From positions 1 through 64,000 of the IMG/VR virus record IMGVR_UViG_3300030106_005509: DNA of 64,000 nt. The stretch is one strand, 5' to 3'. Below, piece by piece: positions 1 through 5,797 of the stretch. Each line of letters starts with the position of its first letter. Positions within the stretch are counted from its first letter, which is position 1. This DNA is from a virus. The notes beneath the pieces were generated by a model. The model was not told the DNA's origin. It saw only the letters and a list, made by a program, of their open reading frames with translations, and did no database searches. The position numbers and the translations under genes were made by a program.

Positions 1-203
1 ATTTTAGGATTTTTTCTTTCAACCAGTCGAGCTTCCAACTCTCGCATATACTTCCAATTCTCTTGGACAGCTTCCCAAGCGGGCAGAGTGTTCTGCTCAA
101 TCAGTGTGCGGTTAGTATTGTAAAGCTCATCGAGCTTTTCGATGATGTTGGCAATGATTTGTTGATTGTCTTCTTTGCGGCATAGTACATATCGAGTAGT
201 CAT
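1..203 (-). CDS. Hypothetical protein, C-terminus cut off by window edge
   Basis: An open frame of 67 codons runs leftwards from an ATG at 203 and leaves the window without a stop. A good ribosome binding site (GGGAGA, 211-216) lies seven bases upstream of the start. The visible product begins MTTRYVLCRKEDNQQIIANI and is rich in charged and helix-forming residues with two tryptophans, so a soluble, mostly helical small protein is likely. I do not recognise a family. It is transcribed away from the late genes, directly behind the sigma70-like promoter at 245-272, which suggests early expression by the host polymerase. The reading frame and start are well supported; the function is unknown. Confidence 0.7.
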   Translation of the reverse strand, partial: MTTRYVLCRKEDNQQIIANIIEKLDELYNTNRTLIEQNTLPAWEAVQENWKYMRELEARLVERKNPK

Positions 204-244
204 TTTGTTTTCTCCCAAAAACGTTTGTTGTTTTGTATGCTCTT

Positions 245-272
245 ATTATACATACTTATCGGCATTTGTCAA
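245..272 (-). promoter_or_regulatory. Sigma70-type promoter for the leftward gene
   Basis: On the minus strand TTGACA (267-272) is followed after 16 bases by TATAAT (245-250). Both hexamers match the bacterial housekeeping consensus exactly. The promoter lies between two leftward genes and would drive the gene starting at 203. It differs from the late-type GTGTATAAT sites on the plus strand, which have no -35 box. Confidence 0.75.
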
Positions 273-280
273 TAGCTACA

Positions 281-394
281 TTAACAAAATTCTGAAATAA
301 TTCTAATTAATTCTGTACCATAAAAGTAAACGCCATATACTACTATAACGCCAATTAGTGTATAAGCCATTGCATCTAAAATCTTATCTAACAT
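281..394 (-). CDS. Small single-pass membrane peptide, 37 aa
   Basis: The minus-strand ATG at 394 opens a 37-residue frame ending in TAA at 281. An AAGG element lies about seven bases upstream of the start. The product has a short charged N-terminus (MLDKILDAMAY) and then a continuous hydrophobic stretch, LIGVIVVYGVYFYG (residues 13-26), long enough to enter a membrane, and ends ELIRIISEFC. No family is recognisable. Many phages carry tiny early membrane peptides that affect host functions or superinfection, but that role is only a guess here. The gene ends just before the sigma70-like promoter of the next leftward gene. Support comes from the clean frame, the ribosome binding site and the transmembrane profile. 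Confidence 0.5.
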   Translation of the reverse strand: MLDKILDAMAYTLIGVIVVYGVYFYGTELIRIISEFC

Positions 395-442
395 TCTATT
401 ACCTTTTGATTAATTGTTTATCTCTTATACTATACTATCGCC

Positions 443-474
443 TATAGGTGTGACACATGTGGTCACTATCTATA
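443..474. promoter_or_regulatory. Interrupted dyad, possible operator
   Basis: The stretch 395-649 holds no convincing gene. Within it GTGAC (450-454) and GTCAC (462-466) form an inverted repeat around ACATGTG, and an outer TATAG (443-447) and CTATA (470-474) extend it, with a one-base difference between the arms. It lies about 50 bases upstream of the small leftward membrane gene, where an operator for a dimeric regulator would be expected. No T-run follows, so it is unlikely to be a terminator. This is inferred from symmetry alone. Confidence 0.3.
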
Positions 475-649
475 AAAATTCTCAAAAAAAACCAAAATAA
501 AAAAAATGGCATAAATTAGGGTAAAATTCTGCTTTTTAGCTCAGCCTAAACCATTAGGGGGGGTTTTTCGTTAGTGAGATAGAGTCTCAATAGCATGGAT
601 ATTCGCGGGGGTGGTGCAGACAAAACTAAAGCGCTCTGCTTTCCATGTC

Positions 650-847
650 TTAGCTAATCCATCCTATTAGAAGCTTAGTGAGCCACTCGATTAGAATTGG
701 ACTGAACCACATCAGCAGCACAATAGAGATAACAAAAGCGACATCGCACCAATCGGTTGTTGGCGGTCTATGTCTCTCTCCCCAACGGTCTGAGCTTTTT
801 AGATGCCGCCTTGGGTCTTTTTTAGGCGGCTCATACGGATTAGACAT
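650..847 (-). CDS. Small membrane protein, 65 aa
   Basis: A 65-residue minus-strand frame starts at the ATG at 847, overlapping the end of the upstream HNH gene by eight bases, which implies translational coupling; there is no strong ribosome binding site of its own. Residues 1-33 are polar, proline- and arginine-rich (MSNPYEPPKKDPRRHLKSS). Residues 36-62 form one long or two short hydrophobic helices (VAFVISIVLLMWFSPILIEW). The product is therefore likely to sit in the inner membrane with its basic N-terminus in the cytoplasm. I do not recognise a characterised family. The opening NPYEPP is a style I associate with small planctomycete membrane proteins, which is only a weak host hint. Confidence 0.6.
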   Translation of the reverse strand: MSNPYEPPKKDPRRHLKSSDRWGERHRPPTTDWCDVAFVISIVLLMWFSPILIEWLTKLLIGWIS

Positions 848-1295
848 TTATATTGCGCTTGTTTCCGTTTTTCTGCATCGCAACTTCGGGATCAATACCC
901 TTATTCAGACGATTGTAGAAAGCTGCGTATGAGACCTCGCACCTATCGTCGTCCACCCACTCTGAAATGTTCTTTTCTTCACCAAATGCCAGAATCTTTA
1001 CGTTTGATTTCATGTTGTTGGCATTTTCTTTCGGCGTCATCTCGCTTAGATTCTCTCTAGTGTTATTAAGACGGTCCTGATCTGCATGGTCAACGAAGAT
1101 ATATGGATTAGTAGTACCCAGAACCATTCTATGCATAGCCTTATGACGCCCTTTGATCTTAGTTACGGCATATCCATTCTTATTTACGTGCCAACTATAC
1201 TGACTTAGCAACGGATAATCCTCTGGACTAACCTTAGCGGCTTTACCAGCGCCCAAAATACCACCTAAATATATCTCTACGTAGTTATCACTCAT
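840..1295 (-). CDS. HNH endonuclease, homing type (HNH_3-like)
   Basis: The 151-residue product has the arrangement of the HNH_3 group of phage homing endonucleases. A short beta region carries YAVTKIKGRHKAMHRMVLG (residues 62-80) with the first His pair of the fold. It is followed by VDHADQDRLNNTRENL (around 88-103), which contains the conserved D/N-H-x-D and N-N-x-x-x-N-L pattern, and then TPKENANN. Such enzymes nick or cut DNA and are usually selfish elements spread through phage genomes. It sits in a leftward cluster between a small helix-turn-helix gene (eight-base overlap upstream) and a membrane protein. The C-terminal 45 residues could be a DNA-binding tail. The family call is good; the target is unknown. 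Confidence 0.75.
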   Translation of the reverse strand: MSDNYVEIYLGGILGAGKAAKVSPEDYPLLSQYSWHVNKNGYAVTKIKGRHKAMHRMVLGTTNPYIFVDHADQDRLNNTRENLSEMTPKENANNMKSNVKILAFGEEKNISEWVDDDRCEVSYAAFYNRLNKGIDPEVAMQKNGNKRNINV

Positions 1296-1509
1296 CTTCT
1301 TTGTTCCTTTGTACCTGACATTTGCCTCTGCCAGACTTCTTATTTATTCCTTGCCTATACCTAGACTTCCGAACTTGATCAATCGTCACGCGCCCACCTT
1401 CATCACTTAAACTATAACGGATACGGGTGAGTTCGTCGGCTATCTGTTCGTCTTTTAGTATGTTAGCAAACTGTTTTACGTACTCGTGTTCTTGTTTGCT
1501 GAGTTTCAT
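1288..1509 (-). CDS. Small helix-turn-helix protein, 73 aa
   Basis: The first leftward gene of the cluster starts at 1509 with AAGGTG five to six bases upstream. Residues 4-45 (from SKQEHEYVKQFANILKDEQI to TIDQVRKSRYRQG) look like a compact helix-turn-helix. The strongly basic C-terminus (NKKSGRGKCQVQRNK) would favour DNA or RNA contact. Its N-terminal SKQE...EQIA..L pattern resembles the N-terminus of the plus-strand protein at 2254, so the two may share an ancestral DNA-binding domain. It diverges from the sigma-factor operon, so a role as regulator of the divergent promoter region is plausible but unproven. Confidence 0.6.
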   Translation of the reverse strand: MKLSKQEHEYVKQFANILKDEQIADELTRIRYSLSDEGGRVTIDQVRKSRYRQGINKKSGRGKCQVQRNKEDE

Positions 1510-1542
1510 GCAACACCTTAAATGTGTCTTATTAAAATCTTT

Positions 1543-1553
1543 TAGTGTATAAT
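1543..1553 (+). promoter_or_regulatory. Late-type promoter 1 (TAGTGTATAAT)
   Basis: TAGTGTATAAT lies 44 bases before the start at 1598, in the divergent intergenic region. It differs by one base from the four exact TGGTGTATAAT sites further right. There is no -35 box. The surrounding TAGT-N7-ACTA is itself a dyad. Its position before the sigma operon would allow positive feedback if the phage sigma reads it. Confidence 0.6.
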
Positions 1554-1597
1554 ACTATACTGGCGACTTTTTAATTTTACACACTTGGAGCTAAAAC

Positions 1598-1777
1598 ATG
1601 TCAGACAAAGTTGGAATGAGTTTGTCTATTAAAGCCACTGCTAGCGTGGAATCATCTGTAAAAAAAGAACTTTTGGTTGAAGATCCAACTCAAGAAAAAG
1701 CACAAGCTATCTTAAGAGGTGAAAATGAAGATACCAAAGGGGATGAGCGAGAGCGAAGTTCTGGAAGTGATCAATAG
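1598..1777 (+). CDS. Small hypothetical protein, 59 aa
   Basis: An ATG at 1598 is preceded by GGAG (1587-1590) at seven bases and follows the promoter at 1543-1553. The frame runs 59 codons to TAG at 1777 and overlaps the sigma gene by 53 bases, which makes coupled translation likely. The product starts MSDKVGMSLSIKATASVESS and ends in a highly charged, probably disordered tail (DTKGDERERSSGSDQ). No family is recognisable. As the leader gene of the operon it could be a small regulator or a translational leader; nothing in the sequence decides between these. Confidence 0.55.
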   Translation: MSDKVGMSLSIKATASVESSVKKELLVEDPTQEKAQAILRGENEDTKGDERERSSGSDQ

Positions 1778-2276
1778 GATTGCAGACAGATACGCATACA
1801 AATTCCGTTTTGGTTATTTTGAAGCTGAAGACATACGTCAAGAAGCCGTTATAATTGCTATGGAAGCTCTTGACAGGTATGAAGACGGTAGGCCATTAGA
1901 AAACTTTTTAGCAGTACACGTAAAAAACAGGCTTACAAACTTTAAAAGAGACAAATATTACAGACAGACGAAAGAAAATTCAGACGCACAGAAGAAACAC
2001 AACAACAGTAAGAAGTTTTTAATGGAACCTCTTGACATCTACAACATAAGAGATGAGCAGGAGATGAACATGAGGATAGATGACGAGTTTGTTGATGACT
2101 GTGAGCAAGATGAAATTATACAGATCATAAATATGAACCTAGATGTCGGTTTAAGATCTGATTATTTGCGCATAAAAGACGGTTGTTACGTCGCAAAGCC
2201 GCGCAGAGAAAAAATACTAGAAGAAATTAATAACATACTGAGAGATAACGGATATGAAGAAAGGGAGATTCTCTAA
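1725..2276 (+). CDS. RNA polymerase sigma factor, T4 gp55-like late sigma
   Basis: The 183-residue product contains a sigma region 2-like block at about residues 25-80. FEAEDIRQEAVIIAMEALDR (32-51) matches the core-binding helices, and FLAVHVKNRLTNFKRDKYYR (61-80) matches the -10 recognition part with its conserved basic residues. The C-terminal helix pair (about 143-177, with DYLRIKDG) is the type seen in phage late sigma proteins. Its length is close to T4 gp55 (185 aa). The ATG at 1725 is chosen because AGAGGTG lies just upstream; a GTG at 1719 is a less likely alternative. It would replace host sigma and direct host core polymerase to the (A/G)GTGTATAAT promoters, which lack -35 boxes as expected for a region-2-only sigma. 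No sliding-clamp or coactivator partner is visible here. Confidence 0.8.
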   Translation: MKIPKGMSESEVLEVINRIADRYAYKFRFGYFEAEDIRQEAVIIAMEALDRYEDGRPLENFLAVHVKNRLTNFKRDKYYRQTKENSDAQKKHNNSKKFLMEPLDIYNIRDEQEMNMRIDDEFVDDCEQDEIIQIINMNLDVGLRSDYLRIKDGCYVAKPRREKILEEINNILRDNGYEEREIL

Positions 2277-3048
2277 ACAAGAGCAAGATTTCATAAAAAA
2301 CAATTATGAAACGCTCTCAATTGAGCAAATTGCTACTCAATTGGACAGAGACCCTGATTCTGTAGAGTCTTACGTGAACTCTAAATTGGGTAAGACGGCA
2401 ATCGACAAGCGAGAAATTGAAGCTTACTACGATTTGAAGTCAAGACCTTACTGGAGAGAGCTTGAAAGTCAGTTTTCTGAGCGAGAACTAGAGATACTCA
2501 TCTATCACTGGGGCCGAATAATCGGCCAATTCCGGGATGATGTCCTTCCCACCGAAGAATTACAGGTTTTAGATGCCATCAAGCTCGAAGTTTTAATGAA
2601 TCGCGCCCTCAAAGACCAACAAACCAACATGAGGGAGATAGATAAGTTCGAGGAACTCATCACTGACGAGAAGTTAAAGCCAATCGAAGTCCAAGATAAA
2701 GACTATATATTTAATCTAGAGAGACAAATCGCAATATGTAGAGCCGCCCAAGAGAGTTTGACTAGAGACTATAGAGATTTACAAACAAAAAAGTCCTCTA
2801 TGCTCAAAGATCTCAAAGCTACTAGAGAACAAAGAGTCAAAAGACTCGAAGACTCTAAGCAAACCTTTATTGGATGGGTGAGAAATCTCATAGCAGACCC
2901 TGAAGCGCGCCATGAGATGGGTATGGAAATGGAAAAGATGCGATTAGCAGCATACAAAGAGAAAGAAAGACTGTCAGAGTACCACCAATACGAAGACCAG
3001 TTAGTGGATCAACCATTTCTAACACCTGATACGGTAAAAGATGACTAA
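2254..3048 (+). CDS. Helix-turn-helix coiled-coil protein, candidate terminase small subunit
   Basis: The 264-residue product starts with a helix-turn-helix (FSKQEQDFIKNNYETLSIEQ, residues 6-25, then IATQLDRDPDSVESYV) like those of small terminases and phage DNA-binding proteins. A mixed helical middle follows (SRPYWRELESQFSERELEIL, about 63-82). Two long charged coiled-coil stretches occupy about 120-210. This layout of HTH, oligomerisation core and coiled coil, together with its position upstream of the large terminase, fits a small terminase that selects the packaging site. The family match is not diagnostic and a regulator is possible. It overlaps the sigma gene by 23 bases, so the two are co-translated. 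There is no other small-terminase candidate in the window. Confidence 0.5.
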   Translation: MKKGRFSKQEQDFIKNNYETLSIEQIATQLDRDPDSVESYVNSKLGKTAIDKREIEAYYDLKSRPYWRELESQFSERELEILIYHWGRIIGQFRDDVLPTEELQVLDAIKLEVLMNRALKDQQTNMREIDKFEELITDEKLKPIEVQDKDYIFNLERQIAICRAAQESLTRDYRDLQTKKSSMLKDLKATREQRVKRLEDSKQTFIGWVRNLIADPEARHEMGMEMEKMRLAAYKEKERLSEYHQYEDQLVDQPFLTPDTVKDD

Positions 3049-3814
3049 AAAAATAGTTGTTGCTGGAATGCATAGGACAGGACATCACCCTATTGCAGTA
3101 TGGCTACTACACCAACAGAAAAACATATACGATTTTTCTATCAATACCATTGCCCCTTGGCTATTCCAAGTCCAAACAGATGATGGAACAAGTATTCTCG
3201 CTAACAATCCTCTTAAGCGAGGCCCGGAAGAACACACAGACAAACTGAAGTTTGATGATATCATAGCCGACATATCACCAAATAGGCTTATACTAACGCA
3301 TGAACAAGAGAAAATCTCTCAGGTAGCGTTATCTTGCGCACACTCTAGTGCGGTATCGGGTTCTAACATCAAACCAGAGATAGTAATTATACTACGTGAC
3401 TTTAAAAACTGGCTTGCCAGCTGTATAAAGATGTCACAAAGAGATAATAAACCAATAGAACAAATAGTAAACGATACAAAAGTAGAAAACTACATAGATC
3501 ACTTTAAGTACGTAAACAACGAAGAAACCCCCACACACCACATTCTCTATAACCAATGGGTTACTGATATAAATTACAGAGCAGAGATATGTGACAAGCT
3601 GGGTCTTAAGTTTACCGACGCCGCTATCAACCAACTATCTATATTTGGAGGCGGTAGCTCCTTTGACGGTATGAAGTATATAAAAACCGCTTGGGAGATG
3701 GATGTTAATACCAGATACAAAACAATGGAGTATGATCAAACATACCAAACACTATTACAAAAATATAAACATGTACTAGATATAAGTAACGAGGTATTCG
3801 GTAAACAAATATGA
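3041..3814 (+). CDS. Sulfotransferase-like protein
   Basis: The 257-residue product has the two hallmarks of the PAPS-dependent sulfotransferase fold. A P-loop-like 5'-phosphosulfate site lies at residues 5-20 (IVVAGMHRTGHHPIAV), and a 3'-phosphate site at 114-130 (IVIILRDFKNWLASCIK), where R119 and S127 would contact the 3'-phosphate. It would transfer sulfate from PAPS to a sugar or protein acceptor in the cytoplasm. The usual PxTGST wording of the first loop is altered to MHRTGHH, so a related P-loop kinase or glycosyl-linked function is possible. It overlaps both neighbours by a few bases and directly precedes GDP-mannose dehydratase, which points to carbohydrate modification. Confidence 0.6.
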   Translation: MTKKIVVAGMHRTGHHPIAVWLLHQQKNIYDFSINTIAPWLFQVQTDDGTSILANNPLKRGPEEHTDKLKFDDIIADISPNRLILTHEQEKISQVALSCAHSSAVSGSNIKPEIVIILRDFKNWLASCIKMSQRDNKPIEQIVNDTKVENYIDHFKYVNNEETPTHHILYNQWVTDINYRAEICDKLGLKFTDAAINQLSIFGGGSSFDGMKYIKTAWEMDVNTRYKTMEYDQTYQTLLQKYKHVLDISNEVFGKQI

Positions 3815-4860
3815 AAAGAGCAATTATATACGGGGTAACAGGACAAGACGGATCATACCTTTCTGAATTCCTACTTAATAAGGGATACAAGGTATATGGT
3901 GTTACACGAAGATCAAGTGTAGACAACACTGCCAGATTGCACATTTCTTTAACAAATAAACGTTTCGAGCTGGTTCAAGGCGATGTCACAGACATGTCTA
4001 GTATCTACCGGTTATTGAGCAACGTCCAACCACACGAAGTGTATAACCTAGCTGCTCAATCTCATGTGGGTACTTCCTTTGAACAACCAACTAATACTTG
4101 GAATGTGGTTGCTCAAGGTTGCATGAACATTCTAGAAACGATCAGGAGCATGTCGAAGCGTCCTCGTTTCTATCAAGCAAGCTCTAGCGAGATGTTTGGC
4201 GATAGCTTTGAGTGTGATGACTCAGATTGCTTAGAAGCCTATCAGGACGAGTATACGGTGTTTAATCCGCAGTCTCCCTACGCAGTGGCTAAGCTGGCCG
4301 CACATCAAGCTACAACGCTCTACAGGAACTCCTACGACATCTTCGCGTGTTCTGGCATATTGTTTAACCATGAGAGCGAAAGACGCGGAGAGAACTTCGT
4401 GACGCGCAAGGTGACGAAGTATATAGCTAAACTACATCAGGCATTGAATGAAGAGGGTGATATACCTATTTTAAGTCTAGGCAATCTTAATGTGGAACGG
4501 GATTGGGGCTATGCACCAGAATACGTAGAAGCCATGTGGCTCATGCTACAACAGGAGAATCCTGACGATTTTGTTATATCTACAGGAGAGACTTGGACTA
4601 TAGAAGACTTTGTAATAGAAGCATTTAGGTGTATAGATATATATGAGTACACAGATTATGTAAAAATAGATGAAAAACTGCGTAGACCTTCTGAAGTTTA
4701 TTATTTGAGGGGTAAAAGTGATAAGGCTAAGGAGCTACTTGGGTGGAGTCCTAAAGTAAGTTTTGAGCAGTTAGTAAAAATAATGGTGGATCATGATATA
4801 CAAGGTGGTTATGGATACGTCGAAGATCAGCTCTCTTATGGAGAGGTTTGGAATAAATGA
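3811..4860 (+). CDS. gmd: GDP-mannose 4,6-dehydratase
   Basis: The 349-residue protein is an extended short-chain dehydrogenase/reductase. GVTGQDG (8-14) is the NADP-binding glycine motif. SSSEMFG (124-130) and SPYAVAK (155-161) hold the catalytic Ser/Glu and the Tyr157/Lys161 pair. NHESERRGENFVTRKVT is a segment characteristic of GDP-mannose dehydratases. It converts GDP-mannose to GDP-4-keto-6-deoxymannose, the precursor of GDP-fucose, GDP-rhamnose and perosamine. Compared with bacterial enzymes there is a cysteine-containing insertion of about ten residues after EMFG. No fucose synthase or later pathway enzyme is visible, so the product probably feeds a host pathway or a phage glycosyltransferase outside the window. 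It sits in an operon with a sulfotransferase-like gene. Confidence 0.9.
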   Translation: MKRAIIYGVTGQDGSYLSEFLLNKGYKVYGVTRRSSVDNTARLHISLTNKRFELVQGDVTDMSSIYRLLSNVQPHEVYNLAAQSHVGTSFEQPTNTWNVVAQGCMNILETIRSMSKRPRFYQASSSEMFGDSFECDDSDCLEAYQDEYTVFNPQSPYAVAKLAAHQATTLYRNSYDIFACSGILFNHESERRGENFVTRKVTKYIAKLHQALNEEGDIPILSLGNLNVERDWGYAPEYVEAMWLMLQQENPDDFVISTGETWTIEDFVIEAFRCIDIYEYTDYVKIDEKLRRPSEVYYLRGKSDKAKELLGWSPKVSFEQLVKIMVDHDIQGGYGYVEDQLSYGEVWNK

Positions 4861-5053
4861 ATACGTCAAAAACAGATGTTATTTTTTTATCCAAGCAGAA
4901 GATCCAGACGAAGCTTGTCATCTAGCAATGAATAAGCTGAAAGAAGGCGTATTAAAATACAATCCTATAGATGCCGTAAAAGACATAGTAAAAGATTTTG
5001 ATAATACCACCAAGGTAATTAAAGCATCAAGAATAAAGCCGCGTAAAAGATGA
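4838..5053 (+). CDS. Conserved-looking small protein of unknown function
   Basis: A 71-residue frame lies between gmd and the HNH gene, overlapping gmd by 23 bases and the HNH gene by four (ATGA). The frame opens further upstream inside gmd, at 4793, but the ATG at 4838 is the last plausible start before the structured part. No good ribosome binding site precedes it, so re-initiation after gmd is likely. The core CYFFIQAEDPDEACHLAMNK (residues 14-33) looks like a beta strand followed by a helix with a regular pattern, and the C-terminus is very basic (IKPRKR). No family is assigned. The start is uncertain. Confidence 0.5.
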   Translation: MERFGINEYVKNRCYFFIQAEDPDEACHLAMNKLKEGVLKYNPIDAVKDIVKDFDNTTKVIKASRIKPRKR

Positions 5054-5319
5054 AAAGAGACTATCACGATCCAGTTTATGCAAGCTGGCGCAAACAGGTA
5101 TATGAAAGAGACTCTTATGAGTGTCAAATGCCCGGATGTAATAGTAAAAAGAAGCGTCTTAATGCGCATCATATAATTAGGTGGGCAGATGCTCCTCATT
5201 TGCGTTACGATTTGAATAATGGAATAACGCTGTGTTGGAAATGCCACAAAGAAGTAACGGGAGCAGAACGGAACTATGCGAGTCTGTTTTGGGACATACT
5301 AAGAAACAATGAGAAGTGA
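5050..5319 (+). CDS. HNH endonuclease
   Basis: The 89-residue protein is a compact HNH nuclease. C25 and C30, then C62 with CxxCH (62-66), form the zinc-binding knuckles. H40/H41 (NAHHI) and N56 (LNNGI) supply the active site, and H66 completes the ββα-metal fold. Short free-standing HNH proteins next to the terminase occur in HK97-like phages, where they assist terminase cutting of concatemers. Its place four genes upstream of, and overlapping into, the packaging cluster supports that role. A homing function is the alternative. It overlaps the upstream gene by four bases and the downstream nuclease by eleven. Confidence 0.85.
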   Translation: MKRDYHDPVYASWRKQVYERDSYECQMPGCNSKKKRLNAHHIIRWADAPHLRYDLNNGITLCWKCHKEVTGAERNYASLFWDILRNNEK

Positions 5320-5797
5320 ATACATAATATTAAGAGACACGAGAGAGAAGAACGGCTGGACTTTTCAATCGTTTGACCGCTGCAAAGCCGTGAAAGACTG
5401 GGGTTTGAAGACCGGCGACTACACGGCGAGAGGATTGGAAAAGAGCCTAGTAATTGAGCGCAAGGCCAGCACAGGCGAATTGGCTATGAATTTAGGGCAA
5501 AAGAGGAAGCCGTTTGAAGCAGAAATGGAGCGTATGTCTAATTTCCGATGGGCATACATAGTATGTGAGTTCTCGATTGACGACATTATGTCGTTCCCTG
5601 AGAACTCAGGAATACCAAAAAAGAGATGGCAGTACATGAGGATGAACGGAAAGTTTATATGGCGGAGAGTTAGGGAGTTGGAGGAAAAATATAACGTGGT
5701 GTTTCTATTCTGCGAAAACAAAGTGGATGCCGAAGAAAGAGTGTTTAGGATTTTTGATGAAGTTACGGAGATACTAATTCGTGAACAAGTCAGTTAA
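5309..5797 (+). CDS. ERCC4/XPF-family nuclease
   Basis: The 162-residue product shows the ERCC4 nuclease signature: ILRDTREKNGW (7-17) with D10 and E13, GDY (36-38), the catalytic VIERKAS (48-54), and an F-x-x-E-M-E-R-M helix (69-76). This family cuts structured DNA such as flaps and branches with metal ions. Family members normally work with a helix-hairpin-helix partner, which is missing here, so the protein is nuclease-only, as in several phage versions. It sits between an HNH nuclease and the large terminase, overlapping the terminase by 17 bases, so resolving branched replicating DNA before packaging is a sensible inferred role. Confidence 0.75.
   Translation: MRSEYIILRDTREKNGWTFQSFDRCKAVKDWGLKTGDYTARGLEKSLVIERKASTGELAMNLGQKRKPFEAEMERMSNFRWAYIVCEFSIDDIMSFPENSGIPKKRWQYMRMNGKFIWRRVRELEEKYNVVFLFCENKVDAEERVFRIFDEVTEILIREQVS

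Noticed and set aside
540-575. AAACC...GGTTTTT as a terminator
   Set aside because: The stem is only four or five bases with a long G-run loop, and no rightward gene ends there.
678-1060. Plus-strand open frames opposite the leftward genes
   Set aside because: They are antisense to well-supported coding (HNH and membrane protein), have no ribosome binding site and give low-quality, Cys/Arg-rich products.
4857-4925. 22-codon frame starting at the ATGA overlap with the gmd stop
   Set aside because: It stops quickly and has no domain; the other frame carries the structured protein, so this is a chance ATG.
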